Shown here in pieces: positions 1-8,415 of a stretch of DNA of 64,000 bases (positions within the stretch are counted from its first letter, which is position 1; every line of letters starts with the position of its first letter). Source of the DNA: Ornithinimicrobium cryptoxanthini (GTDB taxonomy: Bacteria > Actinomycetota > Actinomycetes > Actinomycetales > Dermatophilaceae); the NCBI RefSeq assembly GCF_023923205.1, contig NZ_CP099490.1, positions 992,001 to 1,056,000 on the forward strand, given 5' to 3'. The notes beneath the pieces were generated by a model, which saw nothing but the letters and a program-made list of their open reading frames with translations, searched no databases and had not been told where the DNA came from. A program made the position numbers and the translations under genes.

Positions 1-705
1 GTGTGAGGCCAGCCACGGGGCGACCTCGGAGGTGATGCCGGTGATCAGGTTGACCACGCCACCGGGCACGTCGGAGGTGGCCAGCGCCTCAGCCAGCGTG
101 ATCGCCGGGACCGGCCGGTCCTGGGAGGCGAGGACCACGGCCGTGTTGCCCGACACGATGATCGGCGCCACGACCGAGACGAGCCCGAGCAGCGAGGACC
201 CCTGCGGTGCCAGCGCCGCCACGACCCCGGTCGGCTCGGGTGCCGAGATGTTGAAGAACGGCCCGGCAACCGGGTTGGCACCGCCCAGGACCTGGGCGAA
301 CTTGTCGGACCACCCGGCATACCAGACCCATCGGTCGATGGCCGCCGAGACGTTGGCCTCGGCGCGGGCAGCCGTGAGCCCCTCGGCGGACTGCACCTCG
401 GCGACGAACTGCGCGCGGCGCGACTCCATCACCTCGGCCACGCGATAGAGCACCTGGCCGCGGTTGTAGGCGGTGGCACCAGCCCAGCCGGACACTGCCT
501 TGCGGGCGGCGACCACCGCGTCGCGCGCATCCTTGCGAGAGCCCTGCGCGGCGTTGGCCAGGAACTTCGGCGACCGACCTGAGGAGAAGACCTCATAGGA
601 GCGGCCCGACTCGCTGCGCGGGAACTTGCCGCCGATATAGAGCTTGTAGGTCTTGCGGACGTCGACCCGCGAGGGGCCAGCCTGCTTGCGCGTCGTGGTG
701 CTCAC
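1..705 (-). CDS. Aldehyde dehydrogenase family protein, C-terminus beyond window edge
   Basis: This gene runs off the left edge, so only the first 235 codons are visible. The start is a GTG that overlaps the TGA of the upstream aldehyde dehydrogenase by four bases, which implies translational coupling. The visible part reads as the N-terminal NAD-binding half of the aldehyde dehydrogenase fold, with DRPVPAITLAEALATSDVPG and GGVVNLITG segments typical of the family. The catalytic cysteine would lie outside the window. A second, divergent aldehyde dehydrogenase next to deoC is a recurrent actinobacterial arrangement; the likely shared role is oxidation of the acetaldehyde released by DeoC, which is inference from context. 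Confidence 0.85.
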   Translation of the reverse strand, partial: MSTTTRKQAGPSRVDVRKTYKLYIGGKFPRSESGRSYEVFSSGRSPKFLANAAQGSRKDARDAVVAARKAVSGWAGATAYNRGQVLYRVAEVMESRRAQFVAEVQSAEGLTAARAEANVSAAIDRWVWYAGWSDKFAQVLGGANPVAGPFFNISAPEPTGVVAALAPQGSSLLGLVSVVAPIIVSGNTAVVLASQDRPVPAITLAEALATSDVPGGVVNLITGITSEVAPWLASH

Positions 706-2147
706 CTGGTTGCTCCCGTCGTGACATAGGCGGACAGCCCGTGGCGGCCGCCCTCGCGGCCGTAGCCCGACTCCTTGTAACCACCGAACGGACTGGCTGG
801 GTCGAACTTGTTGAACGTGTTGGCCCAGACCACGCCGGCCTTGAGCTGGTCGGCCATCCACAGGATCCGGGAACCCTTCTCGGTCCAGATGCCCGCCGAC
901 AGACCGTATGGCGTGTTGTTGGCCTTGGCGACCGCCTCGCCGGGGGTGCGGAAGGTCAGCACCGACAGGACCGGGCCGAAGATCTCCTCCTGGGCGATGC
1001 GGTGCGTCTGGCTCACGCCGGTGAAGATCGTGGGGCGGAACCAGAAGCCGTTGGCGGGCAGCTCGCACTCCGGAGCCCAGCGCACCGCGCCCTCGTCCTC
1101 CCCGACCTGCGCGAGCTCGGTGATCCGGTCCAGCTGCGCGCGCGAGTTGATGGCGCCGATGTCGGTGTTCTTGTCCAGCGGGTCACCGACGCGCAGGGTG
1201 GCCAGGCGGGCCTTGAGCTTGGCCTCGACCTCCTCGGCGATCGACTCCTGGACGAGCAGGCGTGACCCCGCGCAGCAGACGTGCCCCTGGTTGAAGAAGA
1301 TGCCGGTGACGATGCCCTCGACGGCCTGGTCGACGGGGGAGTCGTCGAAGACGATGTTGGCGGCCTTGCCACCCAGCTCCAGGGTGGCCTTCTTGCGCGT
1401 GCCGGCGATGGTGCGGGCGATCGCCTTGCCGACGGCGGTCGAGCCGGTGAAGGCGACCTTGTCGACACCCTCGTGGCCCACCAGTGCCTGCCCGGTGGGG
1501 CCGGCTCCGGTGATGATGTTGACCACGCCCGGCGGCAGGTCGGCCTGCTGGCACACCTCGGCAAACAGCAGCGCGGTCAGCGGCGTGGTCTCCGCCGGCT
1601 TGAGCACGACCGTGTTGCCGGTGGCCAGCGCCGGAGCGATCTTCCAGGACAGCATGAGCAGCGGGAAGTTCCACGGGATGACCTGGCCGACCACGCCGTG
1701 CGGGCGCGGGTTGTCACCGAGCGAGGCGTAGGCCAGCTTGTCGGCCCAGCCCGCGTGATAGAAGAAGTGCGCGGCCGCGATCGGGACGTCGACGTCGCGG
1801 GACTCCTTGATCGGCTTGCCGTTGTCCAGGCTCTCCAGCACGGCGAACTCGCGGGCCCGCTCCTGCATGATGCGGGCGATCCGGAAGAGATACTTCCCCC
1901 GGTCGGCACCGGAGAGTCGGGACCAGGAGCGGAAGGCCGTGCGCGCGGCGGCGACGGCGCGGTCGACGTCCTCCTGCGACGCCTCGGAGACCTCGGCCAG
2001 CACCTCCTCGGTCGCCGGGCTGATCGTCTTGAAGGGGGTGCCACCGCGGGAGTCGACGAACTCGCCGTCGATGAACAGCCCGTAGGAGCTCTTGAGGTCG
2101 ACGACGGAACGGGACTCCGGCGCCGGTGCGTAGTCGAAGGTCGGCAT
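702..2147 (-). CDS. NAD(P)-dependent aldehyde dehydrogenase
   Basis: A full-length aldehyde dehydrogenase of 481 residues, close to the family norm. It shows PWNFPLLMLSWKIAPALATG, the nucleotide-binding FTGSTAVGKAIA, the general-base ELGGKAANIVFDD and the catalytic cysteine region FFNQGHVCCAGSRL. The ATG at 2147 gives MPTFDYAPAPES; a longer open frame upstream runs through an intergenic hairpin and is not credible as coding. The gene lies downstream of deoC and is coupled by a four-base overlap to a second aldehyde dehydrogenase. The context suggests conversion of the acetaldehyde made by deoxyribose-phosphate aldolase to acetate; the true substrate cannot be read from the sequence. Confidence 0.93.
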   Translation of the reverse strand: MPTFDYAPAPESRSVVDLKSSYGLFIDGEFVDSRGGTPFKTISPATEEVLAEVSEASQEDVDRAVAAARTAFRSWSRLSGADRGKYLFRIARIMQERAREFAVLESLDNGKPIKESRDVDVPIAAAHFFYHAGWADKLAYASLGDNPRPHGVVGQVIPWNFPLLMLSWKIAPALATGNTVVLKPAETTPLTALLFAEVCQQADLPPGVVNIITGAGPTGQALVGHEGVDKVAFTGSTAVGKAIARTIAGTRKKATLELGGKAANIVFDDSPVDQAVEGIVTGIFFNQGHVCCAGSRLLVQESIAEEVEAKLKARLATLRVGDPLDKNTDIGAINSRAQLDRITELAQVGEDEGAVRWAPECELPANGFWFRPTIFTGVSQTHRIAQEEIFGPVLSVLTFRTPGEAVAKANNTPYGLSAGIWTEKGSRILWMADQLKAGVVWANTFNKFDPASPFGGYKESGYGREGGRHGLSAYVTTGATR

Positions 2148-2185
2148 CTGTCTCTCATCCTCGGGGTGTTCGCTTGTAGGGGGTT

Positions 2186-2233
2186 CCAGGGGGCGGAGCC
2201 CCTTGGCGTGGGGTTGCACGGGGGGCGGCCCCC
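2186..2233. repeat. Two GC-rich hairpins between deoC and the aldehyde dehydrogenases
   Basis: Two adjacent inverted repeats sit here: 2186-2206, with arms around a GGA loop, and G5/C5 arms at 2221-2225 and 2229-2233 around CGG. On the minus strand the first reads GGGGCTCCGCCCCCTGG, a motif that recurs between actinobacterial genes. No T-run follows, so it is not a standard terminator. It could stabilise mRNA ends or attenuate expression of the downstream aldehyde dehydrogenases relative to deoC. Confidence 0.6.
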
Positions 2234-2240
2234 GGGTGTC

Positions 2241-3248
2241 TTAGTAGAGGCTGGGGGAGTCGTCGGCGATGTAGTCGGAGCCGGAGTAGGCGCCGGTGGC
2301 CAACTTCTGCCGCTGCAGGATGAGGTCGTTGAGCAGGCTCGAGGCGCCGAAGCGGAACCAGTGGTTGTCGAGCCAGTCCTCGCCAGCCACCTCGTGGACG
2401 GTGACCAGGAACTTGATCGCGTCCTTGCTGGTGCGGATGCCACCGGCCGGCTTGACGCCGACCATCTGACCGGTCTGCTCGCGCCAGTCGCGCACGGCCT
2501 GCAGCATGATCAGTGTCACCGGCAGGGTCGCGGCGGGGGCCACCTTGCCGGTGGAAGTCTTGATGAAGTCACCGCCGGCCAGCATCGACAGGTATGACGC
2601 GCGCCGCACGTTGTCGTAGGTCACCAGCTCGCCGGTCTCCATGATCACCTTCAGCCGGGCGTCCCCGCAGGCCTCCTTGACGGCGACGATCTGGTCGAAC
2701 ACGCTCAGGTAGTCACCGAACAGGAAGGCTCCGCGGTCGATCACCATGTCGATCTCGTCCGCCCCGGCATTCACGGCGTCGGCGACGTCGGCCAGCTTGA
2801 CCCGCATGCTCGCCCGTCCGCTCGGGAAGGCCGTGGCGACGGCGGCGATCTTGACGCCGCTGTCGCCGAGGACGTCCCTGGCATGACCGACCATGTCGCC
2901 ATAGACACAGACCGCCGCGGGGCGCGGTGTGCTCAGGTCGCTCGGGTCCGGGACCAGTGCCCTGGTGGCCAGCCCGCGGACCCGGCCGGGGGTGTCGGCT
3001 CCCTCGAGCGTGGTCAGGTCGATCATCGAGATCGCGGTGTCGATGGCCCACGCCTTCGACGTCGTCTTGATCGAGCGCGTGCCCAGGGAGGCGGCTCGTG
3101 CCTCCGCGCCAACCTGGTCCACGCCTGGCAACCCGTGCAACCACGAGGTCAGCGCCGTGTTGGTCAGCCGCGAGACCCCCAGGATCTCGCGAGCGCGGGC
3201 GGGCGCGTCGGCGGCGGTTGCCGCAGGGACGTCGGTGTCTGTGCTCAC
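2241..3248 (-). CDS. deoC: Deoxyribose-phosphate aldolase
   Basis: Cleaves 2-deoxyribose-5-phosphate to acetaldehyde and glyceraldehyde-3-phosphate. The protein has 335 residues, matching the longer DeoC subfamily rather than the short form of about 260. The Schiff-base lysine lies in GGDFIKTSTGKVAPAAT near residue 234, with the conserved GVKPAGGIRT phosphate-binding segment after it and DEIDMVIDRGAF before it. The start is GTG, preceded at six bases by a TAGACT hexamer, so the message is probably leaderless. It heads a gene group with two aldehyde dehydrogenases and is divergent from the cupin and adenosine deaminase genes. Confidence 0.97.
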   Translation of the reverse strand: MSTDTDVPAATAADAPARAREILGVSRLTNTALTSWLHGLPGVDQVGAEARAASLGTRSIKTTSKAWAIDTAISMIDLTTLEGADTPGRVRGLATRALVPDPSDLSTPRPAAVCVYGDMVGHARDVLGDSGVKIAAVATAFPSGRASMRVKLADVADAVNAGADEIDMVIDRGAFLFGDYLSVFDQIVAVKEACGDARLKVIMETGELVTYDNVRRASYLSMLAGGDFIKTSTGKVAPAATLPVTLIMLQAVRDWREQTGQMVGVKPAGGIRTSKDAIKFLVTVHEVAGEDWLDNHWFRFGASSLLNDLILQRQKLATGAYSGSDYIADDSPSLY

Positions 3249-3254
3249 CCGTCG

Positions 3255-3260
3255 AGTCTA
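3255..3260 (-). promoter_or_regulatory. -10 element of deoC, leaderless configuration
   Basis: TAGACT ends exactly six bases before the GTG of deoC and no Shine-Dalgarno sequence fits in between. Transcription would start at or next to the start codon. Confidence 0.65.
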
Positions 3261-3338
3261 GCCGGGTGAGCGTCAACCTGGTCTGCCCGTCGGCGGTGCT
3301 CGCGCGGTCGGCGCGCGACCTGGGTCAGTCGCACGACC

Positions 3339-3344
3339 TAGGAT
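3339..3344 (+). promoter_or_regulatory. -10 element of the cupin-add operon
   Basis: TAGGAT ends six bases before the ATG at 3351. The fixed spacing recurs at many genes in this window and indicates leaderless transcription. Confidence 0.65.
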
Positions 3345-3350
3345 CGAGCT

Positions 3351-3698
3351 ATGGCACTGCACCTGGAACCAGTCCGCATCCCCGTCCCCGGCGACAAGGT
3401 CATCGAGGAGCTGGCCGGCCGCGTCGCAACGGGCCACAACAACTACTCGGTGGCGCACATGACCGCGCCGGCCGGCTGGGACGAGCCTGCGCAGACCCCG
3501 GAGTTCGACGAGGTGACCTATGTGATCTCGGGCGAGATCCTGGTGCACACGGCCGACGGCACCGAGCGGGTCCGGCCCGGTGCAGGGATCCTCACCCGGG
3601 CCGGTGAGAAGGTCCGCTACGAGGCGGGGCCCGAGGGTGCGGACTACGTCGCCGTCTGTGTGCCGGCCTTCTCCGAGGAGGGGGCACGCCGTGCTTGA
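3351..3698 (+). CDS. Small single-domain cupin protein
   Basis: A 115-residue protein with one cupin barrel. The first cupin motif is degenerate around [19 protein letters not shown] and is followed by [19 protein letters not shown]. It resembles the small cupins annotated as ethanolamine-utilisation or mannose-isomerase-like proteins, but no substrate can be assigned. The stop overlaps the GTG of the adenosine deaminase by eight bases, so the two are almost certainly one operon. A role linked to nucleoside metabolism is suggested only by this coupling. Confidence 0.8.
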   Translation: MALHLEPVRIPVPGDKVIEELAGRVATGHNNYSVAHMTAPAGWDEPAQTPEFDEVTYVISGEILVHTADGTERVRPGAGILTRAGEKVRYEAGPEGADYVAVCVPAFSEEGARRA

Positions 3699-4848
3699 GC
3701 CGACCGAGGCGACGTCCGATCACAGCACGCGGCTCGACGCCGAGACGATCCGCCTGGCCCCCAAGGCGTTGTTGCACGACCACCTCGACGGTGGCCTGCG
3801 ACCGGCGACGATCCTGGAGCTGTCCCAGCAGGTCGGGCACGAGCTGCCCGCCGACACCGTGGACGGGCTGGCCACCTGGTTCGCCGAGAGCGCCGACTCG
3901 GGGTCGCTGGTGCGCTATCTGGAGACCTTCGACCACACCATCGCGGTGATGCAGACCGTCGAGGGGCTGCAGCGGGTGGCCCGGGAGTGCGTGGAGGACC
4001 TGTCCGCGGACGGGGTGGTGTATGCCGAGGTCCGCTATGCCCCCGAGCAGCACCTTGAGCAGGGGCTCAGCCTGGACGAGGTGGTCGAGGCGGTCGAGGA
4101 GGGTCTGCGCGAGGGCGAGGTGCTGGCTCGTGAGGCGGGCCGACCGATCGTCGTGGACACCCTGGTCACCGCGATGCGGCACGCTGCCAAGTCGCGCGAG
4201 ATCGCCGAGCTGGCCGTGCGCCACCGGGAGCGCGGCGTGACCGGCTTCGACATCGCAGGGGCCGAGGCCGGCTTCCCGCCCACCCGCCACCTCGACGCGT
4301 TCGAATACCTCCGCCGCGAGAACTTCCACTTCACGATCCATGCCGGGGAGGCGTTCGGCCTGAAGTCGATCTGGGAGGCGATCCAGTGGTGCGGCGCGGA
4401 GCGCCTCGGCCACGGCGTCCGACTCGTTGACGACCTCACGCTGGACGGCGTGCCGGTGACCGACGTCGGGATCCCCTATGCGGACTGGACCCCTGAGCAG
4501 CTGGCGGCCGTCCAGCTCGGGCCGCTGGCGGCATACGTCCGCGATCGCCGGATCCCCCTGGAAATGTGCCCCTCGTCCAACCTGCAGACCGGCGCCGCAC
4601 CCACCATCGCCTCGCACCCGATCACGCTGCTCGACCGGCTGCGGTTCCGGGTGACGCTCAACACCGACAACCGGCTGATGAGCGGCACCTCGATGTCTCG
4701 GGAGATGCAGCTGCTCGTCGCCGAGGCGGGCTGGGACCTGCACCACCTGCGGCGCGTCACTGTCAACGCCATGAAGTCCGCCTTTCTGCCGTTCGACCAG
4801 CGCCTGGAGATCATCGAGAACCAGATCAAGCCGTTCTACGACGACTGA
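3691..4848 (+). CDS. add: Adenosine deaminase
   Basis: Deaminates adenosine or deoxyadenosine to inosine or deoxyinosine in the cytoplasm with one bound zinc ion. The 385-residue protein shows metal ligands in [12 protein letters not shown] near the N-terminus, the [10 protein letters not shown] motif with the catalytic glutamate, [19 protein letters not shown] and the [14 protein letters not shown] segment carrying the last metal-binding aspartate. The GTG start sits inside the end of the cupin gene. Its product feeds the purine nucleoside phosphorylase encoded at 18051-18857, and deoC nearby handles the deoxyribose moiety. Confidence 0.95.
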   Translation: MLEPTEATSDHSTRLDAETIRLAPKALLHDHLDGGLRPATILELSQQVGHELPADTVDGLATWFAESADSGSLVRYLETFDHTIAVMQTVEGLQRVARECVEDLSADGVVYAEVRYAPEQHLEQGLSLDEVVEAVEEGLREGEVLAREAGRPIVVDTLVTAMRHAAKSREIAELAVRHRERGVTGFDIAGAEAGFPPTRHLDAFEYLRRENFHFTIHAGEAFGLKSIWEAIQWCGAERLGHGVRLVDDLTLDGVPVTDVGIPYADWTPEQLAAVQLGPLAAYVRDRRIPLEMCPSSNLQTGAAPTIASHPITLLDRLRFRVTLNTDNRLMSGTSMSREMQLLVAEAGWDLHHLRRVTVNAMKSAFLPFDQRLEIIENQIKPFYDD

Positions 4849-4907
4849 GCGGCCACGTCCGGCGTGCTCCGAAGCGACGGGTGTGCCGTGTCTGCCACAC
4901 TCTGCGC

Positions 4908-5447
4908 ATGAGCCGATCTGCGAGGCGTGTGGCGCTGGGCACAGGGATCCTGGCCGCCGTGCTGTCAGGGTGCATCGCGCCCGATGTCGAGGTCAGCGGT
5001 GCGCTCGGGGTCACGGTGGACGAGGAGGCGCGGCCGGTGCTGGTAGTCGAGGCGTGCGACGGCGGCGCAACGGTCGTGTCCCTGTCCTTTGACCGGGAGG
5101 GACTGACCGACGATGAGGTCAACGAGGACATCGGGCAGTGGACTGCAGCCGAACCGGTGCCGGGAGCCAGCGAGCTGGCGCTCCACGCACCGGCTGCGCC
5201 GTGGCAGGGCGAGGCCGTCGAGCTGCCCGTGGATCGTGGCTACATCGCCGGCGGGCAGGGCGCAGCGGAGGGGGAGGTGCTGACGCAGGTGTCGTTCCGG
5301 GGACCGGACCTGGCCGGGCTCGACCCGGCCCTGGTCTATCGCAACGACCCCGACAGCCTGACCAACCTTGATGCCGATCCTGGGGACAGCGCCCTGGTGG
5401 CCAGCACGCCGGAGGAGTTCTCCGCCCAGGTCTGCAGCCGCGGCTGA
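4908..5447 (+). CDS. Predicted lipoprotein of unknown function
   Basis: A 179-residue protein with a basic N-terminus (MSRSARR), a short hydrophobic stretch and a lipobox LSGC with the lipidated cysteine at residue 22. It should be anchored on the outer face of the membrane. The mature part is acidic and has two further cysteines, one in VVEACDGGATV and one near the C-terminus (QVCSRG), which could form a disulfide. No family was recognised. A near-match -10 (CACACT) lies six bases before the ATG. It is convergent with the RDD gene. Confidence 0.75.
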   Translation: MSRSARRVALGTGILAAVLSGCIAPDVEVSGALGVTVDEEARPVLVVEACDGGATVVSLSFDREGLTDDEVNEDIGQWTAAEPVPGASELALHAPAAPWQGEAVELPVDRGYIAGGQGAAEGEVLTQVSFRGPDLAGLDPALVYRNDPDSLTNLDADPGDSALVASTPEEFSAQVCSRG

Positions 5448-5493
5448 CGCGGGTCTCGAGCATGAGCGGGCAGCCAGGCCCCGAGGGGGCGCG

Positions 5494-6312
5494 TTATCGA
5501 CGGTCCAGGAGGTCCGGCCCGAGGACGCGCGCGCGCAACCGGTCGTCGCGCTCGAGGCGCAGCATGTCGCGGCGACGGCGCTCGGCCATTACGGCTGACA
5601 TGACCCACTCCGGGTGCGCGCCCGACGGTGGCGGAGGTGAGACGTAGCGCATCAGGTCGGAGAAGAGCGAGGCGCCGGTAGCGGCCCGGCTCGGTGGAGT
5701 CAGCTCGTGGCGGCGGGCCAGGAACTGCCGGACCGCCACGGCCAGACCGTCCGGGATGACACCGATGTCGGTGCCGACGGCCCAGGGGGCGAGGAACTCC
5801 GGCATCTCCGGCGGCTCCGGCAGCTTGAGCCGGACGCGCTCGCGGACCACATAGGTGCCGGCCAGGAAGTCACCCAGACGCTTGGCCTTCTCGTTGGTCG
5901 CGGCGATCAACAGGGCCAGCGCCCCGACGGTCAGCCAGACCTCGAACCACGCGGTCAGGCCGCGGATCAGCGCGTGCCGGAAGCCGATCGGTCCGGTGTC
6001 GTCGCGCACCGTGCGCAGACCAAAGATGAGCTTGCCCAGGGTGCGACCCTTGCTGAAGGTCTCGCTGGCAACGGGGACCGCCACCAACGACCCCACGAGC
6101 AGCAGGATCACCAGCGCCTGGATCAGGGCCATGTCCTGGCCGACCAGCTGCCACGGTGAGAGCAGGAACGCCGCCACGAGCACGAGCACGACGAGCGCCA
6201 GGTCGATCGCTCCGGACGCCATCCGCAGCGGCAGGCTGGCGGCAGGCAGGTCGATCTCGACGGCCTCGGACGTGACGAAACCGTCGGACTCGAAGATGCC
6301 CCGCGTGGTCAT
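5494..6312 (-). CDS. RDD family membrane protein
   Basis: A 272-residue protein with an RDD domain: predicted membrane segments around residues 28-50 (IDLALVVLVLVAAFLL), 62-82 (ALVILLLVGSLVAVPVA) and 122-140. The RDD-type loop TFSKGRTLGKLIFGLRTV lies between them, with the closing KRLGDFLAGTYVV. The C-terminal third is hydrophilic and rich in arginine. It is divergent from a SpoIIM-domain gene by only about 25 bp, the same pairing as Rv3694c/Rv3695 in M. tuberculosis. The function of such RDD proteins is unsettled; transport or envelope assembly is possible. Confidence 0.88.
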   Translation of the reverse strand: MTTRGIFESDGFVTSEAVEIDLPAASLPLRMASGAIDLALVVLVLVAAFLLSPWQLVGQDMALIQALVILLLVGSLVAVPVASETFSKGRTLGKLIFGLRTVRDDTGPIGFRHALIRGLTAWFEVWLTVGALALLIAATNEKAKRLGDFLAGTYVVRERVRLKLPEPPEMPEFLAPWAVGTDIGVIPDGLAVAVRQFLARRHELTPPSRAATGASLFSDLMRYVSPPPPSGAHPEWVMSAVMAERRRRDMLRLERDDRLRARVLGPDLLDRR

Positions 6313-6321
6313 GGTGGCGAC

Positions 6322-6331
6322 AGCCTATTCT
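6322..6331. promoter_or_regulatory. Overlapping divergent -10 elements for the RDD and SpoIIM genes
   Basis: On the minus strand TAGGCT (6322-6327) lies nine bases before the RDD ATG. On the plus strand TATTCT (6326-6331) lies six bases before the GTG at 6338. The hexamers overlap by two bases, so RNA polymerase binding for the two genes must be mutually exclusive. Confidence 0.55.
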
Positions 6332-6337
6332 GGCGTG

Positions 6338-7333
6338 GTGGATCTGGACGCACTGGTGGCTCGTCGGCGCGCGGGGTGGGAGCGCCTCGCGACGCTGTCC
6401 AGGCAACGACGGCTGGGTGGCGCCGAGTCGGACGAGCTGCTGGACGGCTACCAGCGGGTGGCGACCGACCTGTCGACGGTGCGCTCGACGGCTCCGGACC
6501 CCTCGCTGGTCACGCACCTGTCCGGGCTCCTGGCCGGAGCACGCCTGAGGTCCTCTGGGACCCGCACCTTCTCCTGGGACCTGGTCGGCCGGTTCTTCGT
6601 CGAGGACTTCCCTGCGGCGCTCTATCGGTTGCGGCACTGGTGGATCATCACCGCCCTGGCCAACGTGGTCGTGGGCTTCGCCCTCGGCACCTGGCTCTAC
6701 TACAACCCGGTGATCGAGAACACCCTGCTGTCGTCGGTCGAGGTCCAGCAGCTGGTGCAGAGCGACTTCGAGTCCTACTACTCCGAGAACGCCGCCAGCA
6801 GCTTCGCCACCCAGGTCTGGGTCAACAACGCCTGGGTTGCGGCGCAGTGCATCGTCTTTGGCGTGCTCGGGTTGCCGGTGATCTATGTGCTCTGGCAGAA
6901 CATCTCCAACGTCGCGATCATCGGGTCGCTGATGCACCAGCACGGTCGGGCCGACGTGTTCTGGGGTCTGCTTACGCCGCACGGTCTGCTGGAGCTGACG
7001 GCCGTCTTTGTCGCGGCCGGGGTCGGGCTGCGCCTGTTCTGGGCGTGGGTGGCACCTGGCCCGCGCACCCGGATCTCGTCGCTGGCGCACGAGGGCCGCA
7101 CCGCGGCGGGTGTCGCGCTCGGCCTGATCGTGGTGCTGCTGGTCTCGGGCCTCATCGAGGCGTTCGTGACCCCGTCACCGCTGCCGACCTGGGCGCGGGT
7201 GGGGATCGGTGTGCTCGCCCTCGGCCTGTTCGTGCTCTATGTCTTCACTCTCGGCCGCTCTGCCGTGCGCCGCGGCATCACCGGTGACGTCGAGGCGTCG
7301 CTCGAGGCGCACGAGGCCCCGACCGTCGGGTGA
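6338..7333 (+). CDS. Stage II sporulation protein M-like membrane protein
   Basis: A 331-residue membrane protein with the SpoIIM domain. A cytoplasmic N-terminal helix region (residues 1-85) is followed by membrane spans near HWWIITALANVVVGFALGTW, IVFGVLGLPVIYVLWQNISN, a glycine-rich span after HGLLELTAVF, and two C-terminal spans. The NAWVAAQCIVFG and LTPHGLLELTAVFVAAGVGL segments are the family signatures. In non-sporulating actinobacteria this protein accompanies MoxR/DUF58 clusters, as here. Two in-frame GTG codons exist at 6335 and 6338; the second is chosen because it lies six bases after the TATTCT element. Confidence 0.9.
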   Translation: MDLDALVARRRAGWERLATLSRQRRLGGAESDELLDGYQRVATDLSTVRSTAPDPSLVTHLSGLLAGARLRSSGTRTFSWDLVGRFFVEDFPAALYRLRHWWIITALANVVVGFALGTWLYYNPVIENTLLSSVEVQQLVQSDFESYYSENAASSFATQVWVNNAWVAAQCIVFGVLGLPVIYVLWQNISNVAIIGSLMHQHGRADVFWGLLTPHGLLELTAVFVAAGVGLRLFWAWVAPGPRTRISSLAHEGRTAAGVALGLIVVLLVSGLIEAFVTPSPLPTWARVGIGVLALGLFVLYVFTLGRSAVRRGITGDVEASLEAHEAPTVG

Positions 7334-7403
7334 GGGTACCCTCCTGGTCTGGCTGCCGCGGTCACGACCCTGCCCTCACCCGTTGGGTCGGTCTTCTCGA
7401 CCC

Positions 7404-7433
7404 TTGACCCTTGACAGCGCAGATTGGTAGCGT
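7404..7433 (+). promoter_or_regulatory. Complete -35/-10 promoter of the 7440 gene
   Basis: TTGACC (7404-7409), an 18-bp spacer and TAGCGT (7428-7433) precede the GTG at 7440 by six bases. A second TTGACA at 7411-7416 is closer to consensus but only 11 bp from the -10. This is the clearest two-part promoter in the window. Confidence 0.65.
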
Positions 7434-7439
7434 CGCGAC

Positions 7440-7799
7440 GTGGTCTCTTTTCGGAGCGACGCGTTGCGGCTCATCCCCAGGCTCGGGGCGGTTTTCAATC
7501 AACGAATGTTGATCGCGGCTCTGAGCTGTGGCGCCTTGGCTCTCCCTGCTGCCGCTCCGTCATCAGCCGCGGCTGTCGTTGCCTCGAGTGCCTGGTCCGT
7601 GTCCGCCCAAGACGTCCCAGACACCTTCGTTGCACTCGGGTTCTGGTACACGCCGCGTGAGAACCATTTCTACTCCGAAGAATTGTGCGAAGCCTACGGC
7701 GACGGATTCTTGGCGAGAACACCTGATGCGGTGTGGTATCAGTGTTACCGGAACACGGGTGAGGTCAAGTGGACGATCTCGATCTACATTCAGACGTAG
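7440..7799 (+). CDS. Small exported protein of unknown function
   Basis: A 119-residue protein with a signal-peptide-like N-terminus: a basic start, the hydrophobic stretch MLIAALSCGALALPAAA and a possible cleavage site after SSAAA near residue 45. The mature part has two cysteines (ELCEAYGDGF, WYQCYRNTG) and several aromatic residues (FWYTPRENHFYSEE), giving the look of a small secreted, disulfide-bonded domain. No family was recognised. The region is visibly richer in A and T than its neighbours, which suggests recent acquisition. It overlaps the next gene. Confidence 0.65.
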   Translation: MVSFRSDALRLIPRLGAVFNQRMLIAALSCGALALPAAAPSSAAAVVASSAWSVSAQDVPDTFVALGFWYTPRENHFYSEELCEAYGDGFLARTPDAVWYQCYRNTGEVKWTISIYIQT

Positions 7800-8398
7800 T
7801 GACCGGATTGGCAGGTCGCGGTTCCGCTGCGCTCTCAACAGTCGCAGATGGGGATCTGGTCCAAGCCCGTGGGTGGTTCGTGTCGGACAACGGTGCCTAC
7901 TTTCTGTGTCCGCCCCAGCCTGGAGACCTTATCCGACCAGGGCAGGACCGGCGCGTGGCGGGTCGAGAGGCAGTGCGACTAATTCTGCAAGAGGGTCACA
8001 AGGCCCCGCTCGACGGAGCGTGGGTCTGTGCTTCCGGAGTATGGGTGGAGCGGCAGATCACGGTAAGTGGGATAGCAAGCGAGCCAATTGACCTGGCGCT
8101 GATCGCGCCCCCGAAGGAGGGCAACGCTGCTTCTTCTCAGGTCGATCACCAGATAGCCAAGAGCGCCAGGCGCACCTTTGCTGATCGTTATCGACGATGG
8201 GACCTGCTAGCCCTTGGCCGTGGCCGCATGGATGGCGGGGGACCAGCCCTCTATGTTGCGGGCACCCGACTGCTCGAGGAGATCCAGGACTACCTCGACA
8301 CTCTGCCGACAGGAGTGGTTGAATTCAGGAGTTGGCTAGAGCCCTTGGAAGCCTTGCAGGGCAGGGGAACGCGGCCCTCTGGAGGAAGCCACAGCTGA
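7769..8398 (+). CDS. Unrecognised cytoplasmic protein, coupled to the 7440 gene
   Basis: A 209-residue protein without signal peptide or membrane span. Two starts are possible: GTG 7769, overlapping the upstream gene by 31 bp, or GTG 7799, overlapping its TAG by one base. The second is typical of coupled genes. The first half (VQARGWFVSDNGAYFLCPPQ to VWVERQITVSG) alternates hydrophobic and polar residues as in a small beta-barrel. The second half looks helical ([34 protein letters not shown]). No family was recognised. Its base composition matches the AT-richer islet beginning at 7440. Confidence 0.6.
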   Translation: MDDLDLHSDVVTGLAGRGSAALSTVADGDLVQARGWFVSDNGAYFLCPPQPGDLIRPGQDRRVAGREAVRLILQEGHKAPLDGAWVCASGVWVERQITVSGIASEPIDLALIAPPKEGNAASSQVDHQIAKSARRTFADRYRRWDLLALGRGRMDGGGPALYVAGTRLLEEIQDYLDTLPTGVVEFRSWLEPLEALQGRGTRPSGGSHS

Positions 8399-8415
8399 CT
8401 GCTCGGCTCACGGGG

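Noticed and set aside
3580..3690. Earlier start for adenosine deaminase
   Set aside because: The frame is open but lies within the cupin gene and encodes arginine-rich sequence unlike the family.
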